A stretch of 64,000 nt of DNA from an uncultured Prevotellaceae bacterium (GTDB lineage: Bacteria; Bacteroidota; Bacteroidia; Bacteroidales; Bacteroidaceae): assembly GCA_946415645.1 (NCBI GenBank), contig CAMKTJ010000005.1, positions 30,698-94,697 of the forward strand, in the 5' to 3' direction. The notes under the pieces are model-generated. The model searched no databases. It had not been told where the DNA came from and was given only the letters and a program-made list of their open reading frames with translations. Position numbers and translations under genes: made by a program. Of the stretch, positions 22,053 to 31,512 are shown piece after piece (positions within the stretch are counted from its first letter, which is position 1; each line of letters begins with the position of its first letter).

Positions 22053-22219
22053 GAGCTCAGGACGTTTTTGGCTTGACCTTCGGTCGAGCTTGCTCACGCT
22101 CGGGATAGCCCAAACAAGTTTGGCTCTCCTCTCGCTTAATCGCAACCTTCTTCTTTTGCTTCTTTTCATTCTTCCCCACGGAAGAAGAAAAGATGAAAAA
22201 AGACAGCTTTTTGAAAAAT

Positions 22220-22244
22220 AATTGCCTATATGTAATAGGTAATT
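22220..22244. promoter_or_regulatory. Palindrome overlapping the rpsO -33 region
   Basis: AATTGCCTAT (22220-22229), five bases, ATAGGTAATT (22235-22244): 9 of 10 positions are complementary. It covers the place where the -33 element of the rpsO promoter should lie, so it could be an operator. No regulator is identified. Confidence 0.4.
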
Positions 22245-22256
22245 GATTTTTTTTCG

Positions 22257-22264
22257 TAATTTTG
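22257..22264 (+). promoter_or_regulatory. -7 element of the rpsO promoter
   Basis: TAATTTTG in the extended context TTTTTCGTAATTTTG, shared with the pyrE and HD-protein promoters. No good TTTG -33 box is present at the usual distance. The predicted leader is about 70 bases and can form a hairpin (22277-22307: CGAG, bulged G, TAG paired with CTACTCG), which might serve S15 autoregulation. Confidence 0.65.
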
Positions 22265-22341
22265 TACCCGCATTTGCGAGGTAGTGCCATAGAGAGGTTG
22301 CTACTCGACAAACAAGTTTAACTAAAAAACAATACAGAATT

Positions 22342-22611
22342 ATGTATTTGGATTCAGCAAAGAAAGAAGAGATCTTCGGCAAGTTTGGTAAGGGTACTAC
22401 CGATACTGGTAGCGCTGAGAGCCAGATTGCTTTGTTTTCATTCCGTATCAGCCATCTGACTGAGCACATGAAGAAGAACCGTAAGGACCACAGCACTGAG
22501 CGTGCTCTGACCGGTTTGGTAGGTAAGCGTCGCGCACTCCTCAACTACTTGAAGGCACGCGATATCAACCGCTACCGTGCTATCGTCAAGGCTCTGGGTC
22601 TGCGTAAGTAA
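22342..22611 (+). CDS. rpsO: 30S ribosomal protein S15
   Basis: An 89-residue protein, the usual length of bacterial S15, a primary 16S rRNA-binding protein of the small subunit platform. The typical features are visible: GTTDTGSAESQIALFSFRI near the N-terminus, LTEHMKKNRKDHSTERAL in the middle, and KRRALLNYLK near the C-terminus. It stands alone, flanked by repeat-rich gaps. It has its own promoter at 22257 and a leader of about 70 bases. The long minus-strand frame overlapping it is a shadow. Confidence 0.98.
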   Translation: MYLDSAKKEEIFGKFGKGTTDTGSAESQIALFSFRISHLTEHMKKNRKDHSTERALTGLVGKRRALLNYLKARDINRYRAIVKALGLRK

Positions 22612-23198
22612 AAAACGAGGCCCCCTCCCTGCTCCCCCTTTGGGGGAGGGTTAAGGGCGGTAACTTTTCTAAAAGTGAAATCCTATGAAGTGAGGAGTGC
22701 TCATCTAATGTTGCGCTTCTCACTTTCTTGTTTTTGGAGAATTGATTTATTGAAATAATGTCACACAGAAAGCGCAGATATTCGCAGAAAGAGTGATCAA
22801 AGAAAACATAGGAGACCCTTGTCCGTGCTTCGAGTTTTGGAAAGAAAAACCAAGAAAATTCTCAACGGGAACAATATCTGCTAAAGTCTAAGGTCTAACG
22901 CCTAAAGTCTTTAAAAACGGTTTTTTAGCCCAAAGGGCGGGGTTTTTCTTTTGATCTGGCTGAAATCTCATAGAGATTGATGATGTGGCTGTGAGCTTTT
23001 ATCTGGAAGCTCGCTTACAAGTAAAAGAACACAGACACGGCATCAGAGGCGTAGCCTCAGCAAGAGCAAAAGGGTTTTTGCGGTTTTTGTGATAATCACT
23101 CCCCTAAAGGGGGAGCAGGGAGGGGGCCTCTGCGTTTTCCGCGATTTCTGTGTGAAATATAAGAGTTATCGTTGACGTTAACGTTATCGTTGAAAATT
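22612..23198. other. Repeat-rich gap between rpsO and the yfhO-like gene
   Basis: No gene seen. It is bracketed by a 32-base inverted pair, 22617-22648 and 23099-23130, matching at 31 of 32 positions. Each arm contains a CTCCCC(C/T)-tta/ttt-GGGGGAG type hairpin. Inside are GTCTAA-type words (22883-22911) and a weak hairpin followed by T's (AGCCCaaaGGGCGGGG, then TTTTTC) near 22927-22948. Just before the next gene, 23165-23195 holds alternating GTTATCGTTGA/CGTTAACG words. Confidence 0.6.
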
Positions 23199-25760
23199 AT
23201 GAACTATAAGAAACTATTACCAGATGTGCTGGCCATTCTGTTCTTTGTGGCCATTAGTATGATTTATTTCCTGGGTCCCATCCGGGATGGTAAGATACTG
23301 GCAGGTCAGGACCATGATGCTGCCATTGGTAGCGGTATAGAGATGGAACAGTACCGTGCCACTCACAACGGGGAGCGCACACGCTGGACCAATACCCTAT
23401 TCTCTGGTATGCCTACCTATCAGATGAGTCCCAGCTACTCCAGTACTGATAAACTGAGTACCCTGGAGAGTATCTACCGTCTGGGGCTGCCTACCGTAGC
23501 CTCTTATGTCTTCATGATGCTGCTGGGCTTCTATATCCTGATGCGTGCCTTTGACTTCCGTGTGTGGATGGCAGCTCTGGGTGCCATACTATGGGCTTTC
23601 AGCAGCTATTACTTCATCATCATACAGGCAGGCCATATCTGGAAGTTGCTGACCCTGTGCTTCATCCCGCCTACCATAGCCGGTATGGTGCTGTGCTACA
23701 GAGGTAAGTATATGCTGGGTATTGTTACTACAGGTATCTTCATGGCTTTGCAGATCCTGAGCAACCATGTGCAGATGACCTATTACTTCCTCTCTGTGAT
23801 AGGGTTCATGAGTCTGGCTTACCTAATTGATGCCATCCGCCAGAAGACTCTCAAGCAATGGCTGAAAGCTACGGGTTGCTTTGCCATTGGCGCTATCTTA
23901 GGCGTTTGCATCAACCTGAGCAACCTCTACCACACCTGGGAGTATAGCAAGGAGAGTATGCGTGGCAAGAGTGAGCTGACGCAGAAAACAAAAGACGCAG
24001 CAGACCAGACCAACAGCGGACTGGAGCGCAGCTATATCACGGCATGGAGCTACGGCATTGGGGAAACATGGACCCTATTGGTGCCCAACGTCAAGGGCGG
24101 TGCCAGCGTACCTCTGGCTTCTAACGAGGAGGCCATGAAGCATGCCAACACTAACTTTGTCCCCATCTACCGTGCCTTTACACAGTATTGGGGCGAGCAG
24201 CCCGGTACCAGTGGCCCCGTGTACGTGGGTGCCTTTGTGCTCTTCCTGTTTGTGCTGGGACTGTTCATTGTAAAGGGTCCCATGAAATGGTGCTTGTTGG
24301 CGGCTACAGTTCTGAGTATCCTGCTGTCGTGGGGTAAGAACTTTATGCCCTTCACGGACTTCTTCCTGGATTACATTCCTATGTATGATAAGTTCCGTAC
24401 CGTAGCCAGCATCCTGGTAATAGCAGAATTCACCATTCCCCTGCTGGCCATGCTGGCGCTGAAGGAGATTGTGGAAGCCCCCTCTAACTCCCCCTTTGGG
24501 GGAGGGACAAAGGAAGGGTCCTCATTCTTCACTCTTAATTCTTCACTCTTAATTTCCTTCGCTGCAACCGGCGGTATGTGCTTCCTGTTCTGGCTGATGC
24601 CTGATATGTTCTTTGGGAACTACATCTCCACCTCTGACCAGATGTACATGCAGCAGTATGTAAGTGCAGGTTACATCCCACAGGAGTTGGTTGGGCAGAT
24701 TATGAACAATATGAGCGAGATGCGCCAGGCTATGTTCACAGCTGATGCCATGCGCAGCTTCATCATCATCTGCGTAGGTACACTGATTCTGCTTGTATAC
24801 CGTTGGGGTAAGATTAAGACTGTACCTATGGTGGCATGTGTCATTGTACTTTGTCTGGCAGATATGTGGGGCATCAACAAGCGTTACCTCAATGACAGTA
24901 TGTTTGTTACTCCCCGCACCAAGGCACAGGCCTTCCCTCCCAGTCAGGCTGATGAGATTATCCTGCAAGATTCTGCCAAGTACTACCGTGTACTGAACCT
25001 GACAGTCAGCACCTTTAATGATAACACCACCTCTTATTATCACAAGAGCATCGGTGGCTACCATGCTGCTAAGTTGCGTCGCTATCAGGAACTGATAGAG
25101 GAGCATATCTCCCCTGAAATGCGCGCCTTCCATCAGGCTGCCATTCAGACTAACGGTCTGCTGGAGACCATTAACGGTGACAGTCTGTATCCCGTACTGA
25201 ATATGCTGAATATGAAGTACGCCATCCTGCCCCTGAAGGACAACGGCAAGCTACCTATTATGAACCCATGGGCCAATGGCAATGCATGGTTTGTTAACAA
25301 GGTGCAGTATGTAGAGGATGCGGATGCTGAGATTGCTGCCCTGCATGACTTGGACAACAAGCATGTGGCAGTGGTAGACAAGAAGTTCAAAGATGTCTTG
25401 GGTGAAGAGGCTCTGCAACCTGACACCACCGCACAGGTTACGCTAACAGCCTATGAGGCTAACAGCCTGACATACGAGATCAGTTCACAGAAGGGTGGCG
25501 TAGTAGTATTCAGTGAGATATACTATCCCGGCTGGACCTGCACCATAGACGGTGTAAAAGCAGAAATAGCCCGTGCCGATTATGTGCTGCGTGCCATCCG
25601 TATTCCTGCTGGCAAGCACACGGTCATCATGACCTTTGATCCCCAAACCGTACATGTTACAGAAGCCATTGCCTACGGCGCACTGGCGGTATTGGCACTG
25701 CTGCTTATAGGTTTCCTTTTCTTGGCCTACACCCGGTCCCTAAAGGGAAAGAAGTTCTAG
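23199..25760 (+). CDS. YfhO-family integral membrane protein
   Basis: About 853 aa from the ATG at 23199 (MNYKKLLPDVLAILFFVAIS); nine codons further upstream are open but lie within repeat words. The first half is a polytopic membrane region with many hydrophobic helices. A large extracytoplasmic region follows, and a last helix (AIAYGALAVLALLLIGFLFL) ends in a basic tail. This layout, with the YYPGWTCTIDG motif near the C-terminus, fits the YfhO family of putative GT-C-type glycosyltransferases; the substrate is unknown. A spacer-type repeat at 24477-24560 is read in frame, adding about 25 low-complexity residues in the middle of the protein. Family fairly sure, enzymatic role uncertain. Confidence 0.85.
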   Translation: MNYKKLLPDVLAILFFVAISMIYFLGPIRDGKILAGQDHDAAIGSGIEMEQYRATHNGERTRWTNTLFSGMPTYQMSPSYSSTDKLSTLESIYRLGLPTVASYVFMMLLGFYILMRAFDFRVWMAALGAILWAFSSYYFIIIQAGHIWKLLTLCFIPPTIAGMVLCYRGKYMLGIVTTGIFMALQILSNHVQMTYYFLSVIGFMSLAYLIDAIRQKTLKQWLKATGCFAIGAILGVCINLSNLYHTWEYSKESMRGKSELTQKTKDAADQTNSGLERSYITAWSYGIGETWTLLVPNVKGGASVPLASNEEAMKHANTNFVPIYRAFTQYWGEQPGTSGPVYVGAFVLFLFVLGLFIVKGPMKWCLLAATVLSILLSWGKNFMPFTDFFLDYIPMYDKFRTVASILVIAEFTIPLLAMLALKEIVEAPSNSPFGGGTKEGSSFFTLNSSLLISFAATGGMCFLFWLMPDMFFGNYISTSDQMYMQQYVSAGYIPQELVGQIMNNMSEMRQAMFTADAMRSFIIICVGTLILLVYRWGKIKTVPMVACVIVLCLADMWGINKRYLNDSMFVTPRTKAQAFPPSQADEIILQDSAKYYRVLNLTVSTFNDNTTSYYHKSIGGYHAAKLRRYQELIEEHISPEMRAFHQAAIQTNGLLETINGDSLYPVLNMLNMKYAILPLKDNGKLPIMNPWANGNAWFVNKVQYVEDADAEIAALHDLDNKHVAVVDKKFKDVLGEEALQPDTTAQVTLTAYEANSLTYEISSQKGGVVVFSEIYYPGWTCTIDGVKAEIARADYVLRAIRIPAGKHTVIMTFDPQTVHVTEAIAYGALAVLALLLIGFLFLAYTRSLKGKKF
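24477..24560. repeat. Spacer-type repeat inside the yfhO-like coding region
   Basis: Contains the CTCCCCCTTTGGGGGAG hairpin word also found at 22632 and 33788, then two copies of the CTTCACTCTTAATT word. It is translated in frame as APSNSPFGGGTKEG followed by SSFFTLNSSLLIS. The number of bases keeps the downstream frame open. Confidence 0.7.
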
Positions 25761-25829
25761 ATAGGCTAGCAGGGCTAGTGAAACTAGTTTGAACTAGTAA
25801 AAAACAGATAATAACAAAAAAAAGCATGA

Positions 25830-25876
25830 AGTGAACCCTGGAAGTTAGACAAAAAAACTTTCGGGGTTCACTTCTA
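25830..25876. repeat. Perfect 11-bp inverted repeat resembling fused IS3-type ends
   Basis: GAAGTGAACCC (25830-25840) and GGGTTCACTTC (25866-25876) are exact inverted repeats 25 bases apart. Inside, the left arm continues TGGAAGTTAGAC and the right arm reads back as CGAAAGTTTTTT. The TGAACCC...AAGTTAGAC style resembles terminal repeats of IS3-family elements, but there is no transposase. It may be a deletion relic or a regulatory hairpin upstream of the beta-barrel gene. Confidence 0.5.
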
Positions 25877-25938
25877 TTAGATAATATTTTCAAGTTAGAA
25901 AATTAAACCATGTAGCCTAAAAGCAGTCATAGTTGAAG

Positions 25939-28818
25939 ATGCGTAGATCAACTATATTCCTTACAGCGATGTTGCTGATGCTCTTGACTGCTTTTAGAGT
26001 ATCAGCACAACAGGTTCCGCCCAGGCTGAACATACGCGGCACTGTCTATGAGAACCAGACGCTGGAACCGTTGAATAGCGCTACCGTTAAGCTATTCAAC
26101 AATAAAGACTCACTGATAACAGGTGCTTTCACAACAGAAAAAGGACATTTCCAGATTCCTAACATCAAACCAGGGAAATATACCATAAAGGTATCCTTTA
26201 TAGGTTACAAAGAACAGGTATTTAGCGTTACCCTACCCCAGCGCAGCGGTAACTTCAAGGTCAGCGATATTATGATGCGCGAGAACGCGACGGTAATGAA
26301 AGAGGCTGTAATAGAGGGAAGACTACCTGAACTGACTGTGGTGGACGATACCGTGATGTACAATGCTGATGCCTTCAAATTGGAAGACGGTGCCATGGTA
26401 GAGGAACTGATAAAGAAATTGCCGGGTATTGTAGAAGACGAGAACGGCGGCTACACCTTCAACGGAAAGAATGTCAGCCAGATTCTGGTGGATGGGAAGG
26501 AGTTCTTTGGTAATAACCGCAACATGGTATTGCAGAACCTGCCGGCAGAGATAGTGGATAAGGTAAAGGCCTACGACAAGAAGAGCGACCGTGCCCGTAT
26601 TACCGGCATTGACGATGGAGAGGAGAAGACAGTATTGGACCTTGCTATCAAGAAGAACAGAAAACGGGGGGTCTTCGGACATCTGGATGGAGCCTACGGT
26701 ACAAAGGACCGTTACAATGGGCGTTTAAACTTCAACCGATTCATAGGCGACCAGAAGTTCAGCGTCATGGGCAATGGGAACAACTCTAATGGTGATGGTA
26801 TGACGGATAACCAGCGAGTGGGCGCTACCATGAACTGGCAGAACAAGGTGGTGGAGCTGAACGGTAGTGTGAACGGCAACTTCAGTCAACAAAGCAGGGA
26901 GAACCGCAGCAACAGCCAGAACTTTGAGATCAAGAACTCTGCCTATACCAATAGCCATAACTGGAGCAGCGGAGATAATAAGAACCTGGAATTCCAGTAT
27001 CGTGTAGAATGGAAGCCTGATTCATCCTGGAACATCCTGTTCCGACCCGAATTCAGCTACGGAAAGAGCCATAACACAAATGATAGCGAATCAGCCGCCT
27101 TCAGCGACAATCCCTATCAATATACCAAAGACCCGCTGGCAGACTATGCCCAGTTCAGCAAGATTATTGGTGTGAACCACCGCAGAGGCTCCAGCATCAG
27201 TTCATCCAATAACGTGAATGCATCTGCATCGGTACAGGTGAACAAAAGACTGGGTAAGCCCGGAAGAAACATCACTATGAACTTACGCAGCGGGTATGGG
27301 AACAGTAACGGGGAAAGTACCAACTACAGCCTTACCGACTACTACCAGATACAGGCACAGGACGGAGGCGACAGTATCTATCATAAGGTGCAATACAACC
27401 AGAATCCGCAGAAGAACTTCAATGTGAACGCCGGTCTTAGCTACAGCGAGCCCATTGCCTTCCAGACCTATCTGCAACTGCACTACGAGTACAGCTATAA
27501 CTACCGTGACAACAGCAGAGAGGTTAGGTCTATCTTTGATCCCTACAATGAAATCCTGGGCGTGAACGAATATAACTACAATGATTTCTACAATTCGCCC
27601 TATACGGTCAGGGACAAACAGCAGTGCAACTACACCAAGAACCGATACCAGAACCATAACATCAACGTGCAGCTACGTCTGAACCGAACAAAGTACGAAC
27701 TGACCATAGGAGGTAACATACGACCTCAGGTAAGCAAGATTGACTACAATAAAGGACGCATAGACACCATACTGACACGCACAGTGGCCAACCTTGCCCC
27801 CACCCTACGTTTCCGCTATAAGTTCAGCAGGCAAGAGCAGTTAGATGTCAGATACAACGCCAGTACAGGACAACCCAGTATGACGGACATGATACCCGAT
27901 ACTCTGTCAGATGCCAACCCACTGAACATACGCATCGGTAACGCTACGCTGAAACCATCGTTCACACAGCACTTCAATCTGGACTACCGTAGAACGGTGA
28001 TTGAATATCAAAGGACATCCGCATTGAACCTGCAGTTCAATACAACGAAGAACAGCACGACCAACCGTACCGAGTATAATGAGACGACCGGCGGACGTGT
28101 GACCATGCCAGTTAACGTAAACGGCAACTGGGACGGTTCAGCCAACTTCAACTTCAACACCGCCCTTGGCCCGAAGAAATACTGGCATATCAACTCCGGC
28201 ACATCAGCACGCTACACCAACGCTGTGGGCTACCTTTACAGGAGCAAGGATGCCACCACCGTTGAGAACACCACTCGCAGCGGCAACTTCAGCCAGCGAC
28301 TACGTCTGACATACCGCCGCAACTGGGACAATAACTGGAGCGTGGAAACTAATGTCTCTGGGAGTTTTAACTACAACCTGAGCCGCAGCACCAATGCCAC
28401 GGCATCTAACCTAGATCATCACGGATACTCATTTGGCGGTTCTTTTGTTATCAAGACGCCCTGGGACATGACCATAGCTTCTGACATGAACGAGAACTGC
28501 CGTCGCGGTTACTCTGACGATAACATGAACACCAGCAGACTTATCTGGAACGCCAGCATCAGTCAGCGTCTGCTTCCACATAGGATTCTAACACTGACAC
28601 TGAGAGCTGTGGATATCTTAGGTCAGCGTGATGATATCAACCGCTCCGTCTCTGCTACCAGCCGAACAGATACGCAAAGTGAGATGGTACACAGCTACGT
28701 GATATTCTCTGCCAACCTAAGATTCGGCAAGTTTGGAGGAAGAGGTATGAGAGGAGCAAGGGGCAGGGAGCAAGGAGCTAGAGACTTCCACCCCAACCGA
28801 GAGAGAGGGAGATTCTAA
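25939..28818 (+). CDS. Outer-membrane beta-barrel protein with carboxypeptidase-regulatory-like domain
   Basis: 959 aa from the ATG at 25939; MRRSTIFLTAMLLMLLTAFRVSA then QQ is a clear signal peptide. Residues about 30-110 form a carboxypeptidase-regulatory-like beta domain (RGTVYENQTLEPLNSATV ... GHFQIPNIKPGKY). A plug-like region follows (EELIKKLPGIVEDENGG, VDGKEFFGNN, KAYDKKSDRARITGIDDGE), then many amphipathic beta strands rich in N, Y and R. This is the TonB-dependent-receptor-related outer membrane family of Bacteroidetes. No SusD partner lies nearby, so it is not a standard polysaccharide utilisation pair. The C-terminal GRGMRGARGREQGARD tail comes from a repeat-like GGAGCAAGG sequence, yet the last residue is still Phe, the usual barrel end. 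Ligand unknown. Confidence 0.85.
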   Translation: MRRSTIFLTAMLLMLLTAFRVSAQQVPPRLNIRGTVYENQTLEPLNSATVKLFNNKDSLITGAFTTEKGHFQIPNIKPGKYTIKVSFIGYKEQVFSVTLPQRSGNFKVSDIMMRENATVMKEAVIEGRLPELTVVDDTVMYNADAFKLEDGAMVEELIKKLPGIVEDENGGYTFNGKNVSQILVDGKEFFGNNRNMVLQNLPAEIVDKVKAYDKKSDRARITGIDDGEEKTVLDLAIKKNRKRGVFGHLDGAYGTKDRYNGRLNFNRFIGDQKFSVMGNGNNSNGDGMTDNQRVGATMNWQNKVVELNGSVNGNFSQQSRENRSNSQNFEIKNSAYTNSHNWSSGDNKNLEFQYRVEWKPDSSWNILFRPEFSYGKSHNTNDSESAAFSDNPYQYTKDPLADYAQFSKIIGVNHRRGSSISSSNNVNASASVQVNKRLGKPGRNITMNLRSGYGNSNGESTNYSLTDYYQIQAQDGGDSIYHKVQYNQNPQKNFNVNAGLSYSEPIAFQTYLQLHYEYSYNYRDNSREVRSIFDPYNEILGVNEYNYNDFYNSPYTVRDKQQCNYTKNRYQNHNINVQLRLNRTKYELTIGGNIRPQVSKIDYNKGRIDTILTRTVANLAPTLRFRYKFSRQEQLDVRYNASTGQPSMTDMIPDTLSDANPLNIRIGNATLKPSFTQHFNLDYRRTVIEYQRTSALNLQFNTTKNSTTNRTEYNETTGGRVTMPVNVNGNWDGSANFNFNTALGPKKYWHINSGTSARYTNAVGYLYRSKDATTVENTTRSGNFSQRLRLTYRRNWDNNWSVETNVSGSFNYNLSRSTNATASNLDHHGYSFGGSFVIKTPWDMTIASDMNENCRRGYSDDNMNTSRLIWNASISQRLLPHRILTLTLRAVDILGQRDDINRSVSATSRTDTQSEMVHSYVIFSANLRFGKFGGRGMRGARGREQGARDFHPNRERGRF

Positions 28819-28912
28819 AAGAGGTTAGGGGTTAGAGGTTAGGGGTTAGACTAGTTAGACTAGTTAGACTAGTCAGACTAGTCAGAACTAGTAGAACTAG
28901 TGAAACCTAGAT
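28819..28912. repeat. GGTTAG and ACTAG spacer words
   Basis: Repeated GAGGTTAGGG words (28821-28845) followed by at least six ACTAG-containing words up to 28912. The ACTAGT units are self-complementary. The sequence lies between convergent genes and has no coding potential. Confidence 0.75.
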
Positions 28913-28913
28913 A

Positions 28914-28949
28914 ACAAAAAAAGGCAAGGAGCATTGTGCTTCTTGCCTT
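28914..28949 (-). terminator. Terminator of the V-ATPase D-I-K operon
   Basis: Hairpin of 12 bp, AAGGCAAGGAGC (28921-28932) against GCTTCTTGCCTT (28938-28949), one G-T wobble. On the minus strand a run of T's follows (complement of 28914-28920). It lies just downstream of the K-subunit stop at 28971. Confidence 0.85.
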
Positions 28950-28970
28950 TAATTCTTTCTCTAAGATTGA

Positions 28971-29646
<676 letters not shown>

Positions 29647-31512
29647 TTAAATCTGCTTGAAGGGAGTGTATTCCTTGCCACCGCCTTCGAAGTCGGCATT
29701 CTTGAAGAATTCCACGAAGGTAAGACGCATGGGGTGCACGAAGGCACTGATCATGCTGAGGGCAAAGGTGATACCGTGTCCGAACAGGAGGATGAAGACC
29801 ATAGGTAGCCAGCGGATAAACCAAGGCATGCTGCTGGTCATATCGTAGGCCAGTGAATTGAATACACCACCCAGCACACCACCTGTCAATCCGAGAGCGA
29901 ACAGACGGATGTAGCTAAGCAGGTCGCCCAACAAACCGGTTGCCATACCGTAGGTAGCCCATACACCACCGCCAATGTTCAACAGCGGACCGGTAATAGG
30001 ATTCTTATAAGCTGAGGGATTGTTGTACAGGAAGATACCGATGGTGCTGATGCAGATAAGACCCATGAGTATATACTGTACCACTTCCGGCAACGCTACG
30101 CCACAAGCAGGTATGCCATAAAGAGCAATGGCAGACAACAGGGCCGTTACCCAACTGAAGCTACCGATAGCATAACCAAAGCCGTAGTTCTTCCAGGCTT
30201 TACAACCTTTCAGTACCATACCCAACAGTACCTGAACCAAACCGATGATAACGGAGATAACCATCATAGGTGAGTAACCAAAGATGGGACCAACACCATT
30301 GTCATTCAGGAAGTAAGGTTTCACAGGAGCCAATACTGCCCAATCCTGCTTGGTAAGGTCAATACCGAAGACTGTACCGGTAAGCAAGCCGCAGATAATG
30401 GTCATAAGACCCAGCCAGATACCCAGTCGACCGTAGCTCTTAGTATCCTCAGAACCCTTCAGCGCCAGGAAAAGACCACCCAGGAATACCAGCAAGCCGT
30501 AGCCGCCGTCGCCCAAGCAAAGGCCGAAGAACAGCATAAAGAAGGGTGCAAAGAATACTGAGGGATCAATATCATGATAACTGGGCAGAGAATACATACG
30601 CAGGATGGGTTCGAAGAGACGAGTGTACCCGTCGTTGGTAATCTGCACAGGCACATCATCCTCGTAAGCAGGATCTTCCATCTCGTAATAGATCTTGTCC
30701 TTCTCGAGATACTCAACCAATGCCTCTGTCTTGTCGGCACGTACCCAGCCAATCATCAGGCGAAGCACATCACCTGCCACACGCTCATCACTGAGATGAA
30801 CCTTGCTGAGGGAGATGTCATTCTGGACACTGATAAGTCCTGTATTCAACTCCTCACGCGAATTGGCATTAATATAGAGCAACTCGGCACGTACAGCGTT
30901 CAACTTATCTTCTTCAGCCTTACGCTCAGCGATAAAACCGCTCAGCGTGCCGGCGGGGAGGAAAATCTCCTCGGCCTGAATGTCAGGTTTCTCCTCGCTG
31001 AAAGTGATAAAGTATATGCTCTTGTTCTGTTCGCTGATGGGGGTGGCAAAATAGGTATCCACCCATTCGTTCTTGAAGAACTTGCTACTGCAACGATAGA
31101 AATGAATCTGCTGTGCACTGGCAGCTGAGAGATTCTTGATGCTGGCTGGGTCAAAGTCGCCCCAGGGCTCCAGCATGTTGATATCCTTCTGCAGGGCATC
31201 TATGTTATGAAGCAGGTTCAACTCCTCTGCCTGCAAATCCTCGATATGCTGCAGCAATGCCTCCGCAGAGGTACTTTCATCCATTACCTCAGGCACCTTC
31301 ATGCCATCATAGGTCTTGGCATAAATCTCCAAAGCCTGGAGGGCTGCCTTATAACGCTGTTCCAGCGCCATGCCATCTTGTAACTGCTGACTGGTAGCAC
31401 CTTTCTGCAACTGCTGGACGTGTACCACGCCCAACTCACGAAGAGAGGCAATGAATGAATCATATTCCTTGTCTGTCACCAAGAAGGTGAGCTTTTTCAT
31501 TTTCTCAATCAT
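29647..31512 (-). CDS. ntpI: V-type ATPase subunit I (stator/ion-channel subunit)
   Basis: 621 aa. The N-terminal half (to about residue 320) is cytoplasmic and partly coiled-coil (MIEKMKKLTFLVTDKEYDSF, ELNLLHNIDALQKDI). The C-terminal half has about seven or eight membrane helices, starting at DPSVFFAPFFMLFFGLCLGD, with GGVWATYGMATGLLGDLLSY near the end. This is the V/A-type a-like subunit that forms the half-channels next to the K ring and anchors the peripheral stalk. The start overlaps the D-subunit stop by four bases (ATGA), which indicates translational coupling. Confidence 0.95.
   Translation of the reverse strand: MIEKMKKLTFLVTDKEYDSFIASLRELGVVHVQQLQKGATSQQLQDGMALEQRYKAALQALEIYAKTYDGMKVPEVMDESTSAEALLQHIEDLQAEELNLLHNIDALQKDINMLEPWGDFDPASIKNLSAASAQQIHFYRCSSKFFKNEWVDTYFATPISEQNKSIYFITFSEEKPDIQAEEIFLPAGTLSGFIAERKAEEDKLNAVRAELLYINANSREELNTGLISVQNDISLSKVHLSDERVAGDVLRLMIGWVRADKTEALVEYLEKDKIYYEMEDPAYEDDVPVQITNDGYTRLFEPILRMYSLPSYHDIDPSVFFAPFFMLFFGLCLGDGGYGLLVFLGGLFLALKGSEDTKSYGRLGIWLGLMTIICGLLTGTVFGIDLTKQDWAVLAPVKPYFLNDNGVGPIFGYSPMMVISVIIGLVQVLLGMVLKGCKAWKNYGFGYAIGSFSWVTALLSAIALYGIPACGVALPEVVQYILMGLICISTIGIFLYNNPSAYKNPITGPLLNIGGGVWATYGMATGLLGDLLSYIRLFALGLTGGVLGGVFNSLAYDMTSSMPWFIRWLPMVFILLFGHGITFALSMISAFVHPMRLTFVEFFKNADFEGGGKEYTPFKQI

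Larger units (their letters stand above)
21557..22215 (-). repeat. MITE-like dispersed element, copy A
   Basis: About 650 bases that match, as reverse complement, the element at 37241-37712. Long stretches are nearly identical, including the segment with GACTACGGCAGCATA near 21769 and the segment from about 21935 to 22067. The left end (about 21559-21594) matches the terminal inverted repeats of copy B; the right end near 22178-22215 is more diverged. Relative to copy B it carries three extra pieces: a 57-bp hairpin module (21650-21706), a C-rich insert near 21895-21935, and about 75 bp of small hairpins near 22068-22145. It encodes no transposase. Confidence 0.75.

Noticed and set aside
21858..22544. 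A 228-codon minus-strand frame across rpsO and the repeat element
   Set aside because: Its first half is antisense to rpsO. Only the 64-codon part inside the element is kept as a possible peptide.
25768..25800. ACTAGT hairpin after the yfhO-like gene as a terminator
   Set aside because: A run of A's, not T's, follows on the coding strand, and the sequence looks like spacer word.
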